DNA of 64,000 bases from Candidatus Hydrogenedentota bacterium (GTDB lineage Bacteria > Hydrogenedentota > Hydrogenedentia > Hydrogenedentales > JAJRTN01): NCBI GenBank assembly GCA_024278275.1, contig JAJRTN010000131.1, positions 1 to 64,000 of the forward strand, in the 5' to 3' direction. Under the pieces are notes generated by a model. The model did no database searches and was not told the origin of the DNA. It was given only the letters and a program-made list of their open reading frames with translations. The translations under genes were made by a program, and so were the position numbers. Below, in pieces: positions 57,448-64,000 of the stretch (positions are counted from its first letter, which is position 1; the number at the start of each line of letters is the position of its first letter).

Positions 57448-58514
57448 CGCTGGACCACTTACGCCAACGGATTGACGAAATCGACCGTCAAGTGCTGGGG
57501 TTGCTCAATGAACGCGCCCGCTGTGCCCAACACATCGGGGAACTGAAACGGGAAAGCGACGCGCCTTTCTACGTGCCCGAGCGCGAGAAGGCGGTCTTCG
57601 AGAAACTCGCCCGAACCAACGAGGGTCCCCTGGACAACGGGGCCGTGCGCGCCATCTACCGCGAAGTCATCAGTGCCATCCGGGCACTGGAGAAACCCAC
57701 GAGCGTGGCCTTTCTCGGTCCCCGCGACACTTTCAGCCACATGGCGGCCCTGCGCGTTTTCGGCCAGGGCGCCGACTACCATCCCCTGCCGTCCTTTGGC
57801 GACATTTTCACGGAGGTGGAGCGGGGCCGAATCGACTACGGCATTGTCCCCGTGGAAAGCTCCATGGGGGGATCGGTGAGCGACACGCTGGACCGTTTCA
57901 TCGCGTCCGACCTCAAGGTCATCAACGAGGTGATGCTGCATATCACCCAGAACCTGCTTTCCAACAGCACGCTGGAGTCGGTGGAGCGGGTCTATTCCAA
58001 GGACAACGCCCTGCTCCAGTGCCGGAACTGGCTCAACGCCAACCTGCCACGGGCCGAACTGATCGAGACTTCGAGTACGGCCCAGGCCGCGCGGCGTGCG
58101 AGCCACGAGAAAGGAGCCGCCGCCATCGCGAGCCGCCTGGCGGCGGAAACCTATAACCTGAACATCCTGGCCGAGCGGATCGAGGACGCCGCGCACAATT
58201 ACACGCGATTCATTGTCATCGGCCGTCAAATGGTAAAACCCACGGGCGACGACAAAACCAGCCTGCTGATTTCCGTGAAGGACAAGCCCGGGGCGCTCTA
58301 CAACCTTTTGCTTCCCTTCGCCAAGGCCGATATCAGTCTGACCCGCATCGAGTCCCGCCCCTCCCAGCAAAAAGCTTGGGAATATGTCTTTTTCATCGAC
58401 CTGTTGGGGCACATCGAGGAACAACGGGTCCAGGACGTGATCGAGGAGGTGTCGGAGATCTCCCGAAACCTGAAGGTGCTGGGCTCGTTCCCAAGAGCAA
58501 GCCTGGAACAGTAA
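57444..58514 (+). CDS. pheA: Bifunctional chorismate mutase/prephenate dehydratase (P-protein)
   Basis: LRQRIDEIDRQVLGLLNERARCAQHIGELK; VAFLGPRDTFSHMAA; VPVESSMGGSVSDTLD; ACT domain SLLISVKDKPGALYNLL. Confidence 0.96.
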   Translation: MTLDHLRQRIDEIDRQVLGLLNERARCAQHIGELKRESDAPFYVPEREKAVFEKLARTNEGPLDNGAVRAIYREVISAIRALEKPTSVAFLGPRDTFSHMAALRVFGQGADYHPLPSFGDIFTEVERGRIDYGIVPVESSMGGSVSDTLDRFIASDLKVINEVMLHITQNLLSNSTLESVERVYSKDNALLQCRNWLNANLPRAELIETSSTAQAARRASHEKGAAAIASRLAAETYNLNILAERIEDAAHNYTRFIVIGRQMVKPTGDDKTSLLISVKDKPGALYNLLLPFAKADISLTRIESRPSQQKAWEYVFFIDLLGHIEEQRVQDVIEEVSEISRNLKVLGSFPRASLEQ

Positions 58515-58795
58515 GGTTGAGAGGACGGACACGGCCCACGCAGGGGGAAACGGGGACAGTCCCGTCTCCGCTCCAGGTGTGTCGCATGTAAAGGATCGCC
58601 ATCATCATTAACCTGGCCTGGCCCTTGGAAGGCAAGGGACTGAGCCTTGTGATGGATCGCCCCCCCGGACACGATGCGCACCACGGTCAACGTCTTCAGC
58701 GATTCCTGCGGCGCGCCCCTCATCGCCCGCGCGAGGGCGAGACGCTCGAATACGAGGGCCGGGGAGCCTGACGGTGGCTTACACCTACGGAATGG

Positions 58796-61009
58796 CTATT
58801 CTGCCGTGGTGACAGCCATAGTTCTCGATAACCCGAATTGTCTTGCGAGTTTGGCCTGTAATGCTGAATCTCTTATCCGCTTGGGAGTCAGTTGACAATA
58901 GATTTCCGCCAGATACGCATGGCCCCTCGCATCGGCGGGCCGTATTTTCAGCAACTGCTCCATCACCGAGGCGGCGGCATCCGAGTCACCCGCTTTCGTG
59001 AATACGCGCGCCAGGTTGAACAGAAACTCCGGGTCCCGAACGCCCATGCCCAGACACGGGTAAAGTACTTCAAGTGCTCTTTCCCGCTCACCGCTTTCGA
59101 GCAATGCGCGTCCGGTGAAATAGTGCAGGGCATACGCTTCGGTTACCCGTGCTTCGTCACGGTAACCCTGAAACAACGGGAAGATATCTTTGTAGCGCCC
59201 AAGTGCCCACAAGGTTTCGGCGCGCTTTGACGCCGCGCGGAGTGACCGGTGGGCTGCCAAGTACTTGCGCAAGGCCCCATCCGCGCGTTCAAGGTCACTC
59301 TCACCAATAAGCGCTTGGGCCAGGCCGATTACGGACCGCTCCGATTGAGAGTCAAGCTGGAGAGCCGCCGAAAAGACCTCGGCGGCCCGCGCGTGCTTTC
59401 CGAGATGAAGATAAGCGTTTCCCTGAATGCTCAACAGCGTTGCGTCCGAGCGGGTCGTCTCCAAACGCTCCAACAGGTCGATAGTCTTGGCATAGGCGCC
59501 CAGTGCTCTATATGCGCGGCACAATCCATGAATGGCCACGGGCAACCGACATCCCGCGTCCATGATGCGTTCGAGTTGCACGGCGGCCGTCCGGTAGTGT
59601 TCCTTCTTCAGGGAATGCAGGGCCGCCTCAAGGTTTGCGTACATTTGTGAATCGGTATCGCCCCGTTTCTCCGCAATGAGAGAAAGTACGCGATAGGCGT
59701 TTTCATAGTCTGGATTGGACAGGATTGCTTTCCCGACAGATTGAAACGCTTTGTCGAAGTCCCCCCTTTCGAGGTACAGCAATGCGAGGTTCGTATGCGC
59801 CCGGGCATCGGTCGGGTTTTCGCCCAAGTGCTCCAGGTAGAGCGCTTCGGCCTGATCCAATGCGCCGATTCCCTGGAGTGCGGTGGCTCGCATATCCCGC
59901 GTGAGAACGTACTGCATGTGGCCCGTTTCATCCTCGGCCAAGAATCCGTAGGTGCGCAAGGGGTGCGGGATCAAGCAGCCCGCCAGCGTGTAGGCCTTCG
60001 GGCTCGCTTGCCGTCCCGAGGCAGGGCGGTTTCCCCGGACGGGATGAAAATCCTTCACGCTGTCGAAGCCTTTGTACGCCGCCATATTGCCGGGAAACAC
60101 AAACAGTGGCAAGGACGGTGGACCATATTCCTCAAACAGTGCCTTGCCGTCCAGGGTCTCCAGGGGCACCATATCGAAAGAGGCGGAAGGGAATATCTGC
60201 TCAAGGCGCTCTATTGAAGGGCGCAGGTGTTCCGGGTCAATGAGTGTCGAAGTCAGAATTCGCACCAGGAACGGCGCTTCAAGAACCGCCTGACACCCGC
60301 CGTCCGCGCAAAAAACGGTCATGCCCGGGATGGGAGGGCAATCGGCACCATCCAGACATTCCGGGAGGTCGCCGCAGAGTTTCGTGCCAAGGGTTGCTTC
60401 CGATGCTTCGCACAGCCGGTAGCGAAGATCGAGTTCGCCGAATGCCGCCCCCTCAAGACGATGTTCGCCAATAATAACCGTCGGCGACACCGTAATACGC
60501 AAGTCCCGTGCGGCACTCACGTTTTTCCCGAACCACGAAAAGGCGGCTTCGGAATCAAGGAACTCGGCAATCGTCTCCACCGGAATCCCTAGTTGGCGGA
60601 CGTGTGTGCGCCACGGTGAATCAGGATTGCGCAAGCCCAACTCGACGAAGCGCATCAATTGGTCCGGGTAGAGCTTTTCAATCGTTGTGGCCACCAGCGA
60701 CAGCAAAACCGAAGAGGGCCGGTTATTCCCATAGAATTGAGCCATCCCCAACTCGGGCCTGACTGACCGCCCCGCCGCAACCAGAAAAAAGACATGCACC
60801 TCCACCCGTTCCGTTCGTTCCATGACACGTTCCACTTCGAGGAACGCTTTCAAACTGTAGGGGCAATCGAACCGAACGAATAGTTCAATGGGAACGCGCG
60901 TGGCATCGGTCCCGGGATCCCGCGCCGGGTCTTCCTTGGCCCAGAGCATCTCCATGGCCATAACGGCCACCAGCGCCAACGACAACGACCGTCCAAAAAG
61001 ACGATTCAT
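58796..61009 (-). CDS. Secreted protein with DsbA-like thioredoxin fold (CPYS), second thioredoxin-like module and C-terminal TPRs
   Basis: PIELFVRFDCPYSLKAFLEVERVMERTERVEVHVFFLV; ITVSPTVIIGEHRLEGA; later SLPLFVFPGN; TPR repeats NLALLYLERGDFDKAFQSVGKAI. Confidence 0.8.
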   Translation of the reverse strand: MNRLFGRSLSLALVAVMAMEMLWAKEDPARDPGTDATRVPIELFVRFDCPYSLKAFLEVERVMERTERVEVHVFFLVAAGRSVRPELGMAQFYGNNRPSSVLLSLVATTIEKLYPDQLMRFVELGLRNPDSPWRTHVRQLGIPVETIAEFLDSEAAFSWFGKNVSAARDLRITVSPTVIIGEHRLEGAAFGELDLRYRLCEASEATLGTKLCGDLPECLDGADCPPIPGMTVFCADGGCQAVLEAPFLVRILTSTLIDPEHLRPSIERLEQIFPSASFDMVPLETLDGKALFEEYGPPSLPLFVFPGNMAAYKGFDSVKDFHPVRGNRPASGRQASPKAYTLAGCLIPHPLRTYGFLAEDETGHMQYVLTRDMRATALQGIGALDQAEALYLEHLGENPTDARAHTNLALLYLERGDFDKAFQSVGKAILSNPDYENAYRVLSLIAEKRGDTDSQMYANLEAALHSLKKEHYRTAAVQLERIMDAGCRLPVAIHGLCRAYRALGAYAKTIDLLERLETTRSDATLLSIQGNAYLHLGKHARAAEVFSAALQLDSQSERSVIGLAQALIGESDLERADGALRKYLAAHRSLRAASKRAETLWALGRYKDIFPLFQGYRDEARVTEAYALHYFTGRALLESGERERALEVLYPCLGMGVRDPEFLFNLARVFTKAGDSDAAASVMEQLLKIRPADARGHAYLAEIYCQLTPKRIRDSALQAKLARQFGLSRTMAVTTAE

Positions 61010-61093
61010 GGAAAAACAAGCCGGTATTCTTATTCTTGGATTTCCAAGCATGATGTCCTTTTCCGTTGATGCTCCGCCATTTCGTGCGCGACT

Positions 61094-61963
61094 CTACCGA
61101 TTGGCGTCACGAAGCGCAATGGCTGCATCCATTAGACGTTGCCTGAACGCCGGCATTGGCTTCATGTGGATTTCCCCACGGGAGGTGACGTGCCAGTAGA
61201 CTTCCCCACCGGTCGCTTCCACCAAACGGTTCAGAACATCCATTGCCGGTTCCTTGTCAAATACAAGCGATACTGGAAGAGGTTTCTTGAGGAGCTCATG
61301 AAAGATCTGAAAATATTCCGGAGGGGTTGCTCCCACCATCATAACAGTTCCGTGATCAGTCAGGACGTGATCCTCTGGCTGTTCCTTGACCAGTGCCTTG
61401 AGGACATTCGTTATGGACGGATTTCGCAGGTTCAGTGTTACGGGGAAACTCAAACGACTTCCTATTCTGGGGAAGACAACGAAAGTACCGTTCTCTTCGT
61501 ACCAATGGTAAGGGCTTTCCATGAGCAATTGGTCCAACAGTTTTGGAAAGCTGGAGGCCTTGAACTTTCCCGTGAAACGATACCTTTTCGAGTCGATGGT
61601 GATGGCGGGGGTGTGTCCCTGATCCAACATCTCCTTCGCGGTTTTCAGCAGAAGCTGCTCTCGCTTCGTCAACTCCTCGGGCGGTCGATCTTTCGTCACT
61701 TCAAGTATGTCGGCTGCGGTAACAATGTCGTCGGGAGACAAAGGCAACTCTTCGGTGCAGATGCATGCCTGAAATCTTCTTTGTAGACTATTGGCCAATC
61801 CACCCAATGACGTGTCGGTTACGTCCAGAGAGAAGACGGTCGATGCCCCCCCTCCCGGAGCCAGTTCCTCCGCTGTCGCGGATGTAGGTATGGTTGGGAG
61901 CACGAAAAAGGCGAGAGCCGTGATCATCGAAACAATGCTTTTCAAATCCTGCGCGTATAACAT
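61094..61963 (-). CDS. Secreted protein with STN/secretin-N-like domains
   Basis: Signal peptide; FPVTLNLRNPSITNVLKALVKEQPEDHVLTDHGTVMMVGATP; SLVFDKEPAMDVLNRLVEATGGEVYWH. Confidence 0.65.
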   Translation of the reverse strand: MLYAQDLKSIVSMITALAFFVLPTIPTSATAEELAPGGGASTVFSLDVTDTSLGGLANSLQRRFQACICTEELPLSPDDIVTAADILEVTKDRPPEELTKREQLLLKTAKEMLDQGHTPAITIDSKRYRFTGKFKASSFPKLLDQLLMESPYHWYEENGTFVVFPRIGSRLSFPVTLNLRNPSITNVLKALVKEQPEDHVLTDHGTVMMVGATPPEYFQIFHELLKKPLPVSLVFDKEPAMDVLNRLVEATGGEVYWHVTSRGEIHMKPMPAFRQRLMDAAIALRDANR

Positions 61964-62029
61964 CTCCAGAATCTCCGTGGTGTCACCTTATTCGTAACAG
62001 ACCCGACGCTGCTGAAATCGACTTCGAAA

Positions 62030-62986
62030 CTAGAATGGTGGCCACTCACCAGAATTGCGGGTGGCGACACACGTACTTATCGTGCCTCCGCCGGGGGGAG
62101 CAATAGTGAACGTGTACAGTGGTTTATGAAAAGCCACCCAGGTGGAATTATCGGAACTTATCTCCCATGTCAAATTATAGTGGGTTACACAATAGAAGGC
62201 CACAAAGACATCGGCACTATGGCAAATGGAAACGAAATCTCCGGTTGCCAAGGTAGGCCCCCAAGTATTGTCAGACACAGACCATACTCCTCCTGTATTG
62301 ATACTGGCTTTTGGATCAAAGTCACATCCATCCACCAGGTTTTCGAAGCTGTTAGCCACCTCTCTCACCTGGCAATGGTCCCAGTCCAACGCCTGAAAGT
62401 ACAGTTCGGAGAGTGATCGAAGTTCAGCGACATAGACGCGAGCGCAGCCGTATGGTAGTCCCATTACGGCTTGGCAGGTTGTCGCGTTGGAATCTTGCGT
62501 TTCGCTGCTTGGTGTCACCACGCGAATCGCACGATCCAGGATGAGATCGGGGTCGTCATAGTACGTGTTGTAGTCGGTCATTTTGTGCTTGACGTATTCG
62601 ACGTTCTGCCCATAGGAGCCCACGGGCGTGTCGCTGGCTTTCGCGGTGGTCGTGCCACTGGTGGCACTCCCGAAGTTCTGGATCGCTCCGTTTGTCGACG
62701 ACCATTCGTGTGTTGCCGGACCGTCCCACCAGCAAAGGCCGTATGCCCAATCCTTGTCCTCCCAATCCACGGCACTCCAATTGCTTTCACCTCCGATGGG
62801 CGTGTGGTATTCCCAGCCGGTGGGCGCGTTAGCATTGGCAACTTTGCCTATGTTCCCTGATATCTGGATTGTTCCCCCCTGGATGCCCCCGCACTGATCC
62901 TGCGCGTGTGAACTCACCGGGGCAACCCACACAGTGAGAAGGACAAGCAACACAGTCTGCTTGTTGAGCCATATTGAACGTTGCAT
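62030..62986 (-). CDS. Secreted Cys-containing protein of unknown family
   Basis: Signal peptide MQRSIWLNKQTVLLVLLTVWVAPVSSHA; no recognisable domain. Confidence 0.7.
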   Translation of the reverse strand: MQRSIWLNKQTVLLVLLTVWVAPVSSHAQDQCGGIQGGTIQISGNIGKVANANAPTGWEYHTPIGGESNWSAVDWEDKDWAYGLCWWDGPATHEWSSTNGAIQNFGSATSGTTTAKASDTPVGSYGQNVEYVKHKMTDYNTYYDDPDLILDRAIRVVTPSSETQDSNATTCQAVMGLPYGCARVYVAELRSLSELYFQALDWDHCQVREVANSFENLVDGCDFDPKASINTGGVWSVSDNTWGPTLATGDFVSICHSADVFVAFYCVTHYNLTWEISSDNSTWVAFHKPLYTFTIAPPGGGTISTCVATRNSGEWPPF

Positions 62987-63029
62987 CGTGAAACCTCCCT
63001 TTCGTGTGTTTCTCATGTTCTTACCGGCA

Positions 63030-64000
63030 TTAACCGCTGCCTCGCATAAAGAACACCGGTATTTCCACCAGCTCCTTCATGTCCTTTTCCTCGAAGCCGA
63101 GGAGCAGGGACACCATCTTTCCTTCCCGCGCCGGTGCCCCAGCGCGTCCGTGGGCTTCTCGCCTTAATTCCAAGGCAATGTTTCCCTCTTTTCCTTCGGA
63201 ACGGTCAAAAGAAAAACCGGCCCGGGCAATCTCGTCCCGGTTCAATACATGAAACGTGCCAGCCAACGCATTGTCCGCACGCAAACGCACCACGGTGGAG
63301 AATGTGTCCAGTGTGTCATCCCCACGAATCAGGATCTCCCCGGGTTCGGCACGAACGCGGCCTTTCGACCGGCCTGTAACAACGACGGAGCTCTTGAGTG
63401 TTTCACCCCTGGCATTTTGAAATAACAACTCGCGATGCATTACTCGTCCGCCTTGCGACAGGTAATCAAGGACAATGAACCCTTCGTTCGATGATGCCTC
63501 GACCATGTTAAGCGTCATGCCCATGTTCGGTGGCGGATTGACGCATTTCAATCCCTCAATGGAAGAGGACTCACCCCCCGAGACAACAATTTTCGCCCGG
63601 CGGATTTGCCCCGTCGGAACTACTCCAAAATCAACATAGGCCGGGTCGAAAGAGATTGTGTCGGCGGGTGGAAGCACGGTTGCGTGGATTGTGATCCTGT
63701 GTGAATCGGAACCCCCTTCGGAATCAACGATGGAACAGAAGCGTGTCACCTCGCCTGTGAGACCCGTGCTGTTGAACTCGAGTTCCAGCGTTCCCGATTC
63801 ACCGGGTGCGATGCGATTCGGGAACCGGATAACGCGAAGACAGCTTCCGCAGGATAGGGACACCTTGGGGCGGAACGGGAGTGGACCCTTATTGGATAGG
63901 GAAAACTCTGCGTTGACGCGCCCTTGGCGCAAGGTGCCAATTTCCCAGTTCGCAGGGAACACGGCGAGGGTTTTCGCGAGTTCCGTGGTGTGAACGGACG
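63030..64000 (-). CDS. DUF1573-like (ASH-domain) secreted protein, 5' end beyond window
   Basis: VFPANWEIGTLRQGRVNAEFSLSNKGPLPFRPKVSLSCGSCLRVI...GESGTLELEFNSTG; frame stays open to the window edge. Confidence 0.75.
   Translation of the reverse strand, partial: SVHTTELAKTLAVFPANWEIGTLRQGRVNAEFSLSNKGPLPFRPKVSLSCGSCLRVIRFPNRIAPGESGTLELEFNSTGLTGEVTRFCSIVDSEGGSDSHRITIHATVLPPADTISFDPAYVDFGVVPTGQIRRAKIVVSGGESSSIEGLKCVNPPPNMGMTLNMVEASSNEGFIVLDYLSQGGRVMHRELLFQNARGETLKSSVVVTGRSKGRVRAEPGEILIRGDDTLDTFSTVVRLRADNALAGTFHVLNRDEIARAGFSFDRSEGKEGNIALELRREAHGRAGAPAREGKMVSLLLGFEEKDMKELVEIPVFFMRGSG

Noticed and set aside
1-64000. CRISPR arrays, tRNA/rRNA operons, prophage, integrons
   Set aside because: No regularly spaced direct repeats, no cloverleaf-compatible segments, no integrase/terminase/capsid or transposase-like ORFs seen.

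Overview
Gene-dense, GC-rich bacterial chromosomal window with about 45 supported protein-coding genes. I found no rRNA, tRNA, CRISPR array, intact mobile element or prophage. Several family features (dockerin-like C-terminus ending in SLSELLRFVQLYN...DGFCPG, CotH lipoprotein, sulfatase, Bacteroidetes-like IlvC, DUF1573 protein) are reminiscent of Planctomycetes/Candidatus Hydrogenedentota-type genomes, but this is a weak inference. Most of the window is housekeeping: lytic transglycosylase, ComF, RNase HI, RbsABC-like transporter, IlvC, PP2C, RecQ, MgtE, PNP, dGTPase, GalK, UvrD and PheA. The standout is ~25.3-37.9 kb. Here a RegB-like sensor kinase and an NtrC-family sigma-54 activator precede a co-directional respiratory operon: small His/Asp/Gly-tailed protein, monoheme cytochrome-porin fusion, cupredoxin, FAD/4x[4Fe-4S] NAD(P) oxidoreductase, Rieske protein, cytochrome b, pentaheme cytochrome c and a coiled-coil protein. 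Directly in the sequence I find a near-consensus sigma-54 promoter (minus strand, TGGCAAG-N4-TTGCT, 34120-34105). Upstream of it are two dyads TTCGC-N6-GCGAA whose centres are exactly 32 bp apart, as expected for an enhancer (UAS) of the adjacent activator. All protein family assignments come from reading the translations without database searches.
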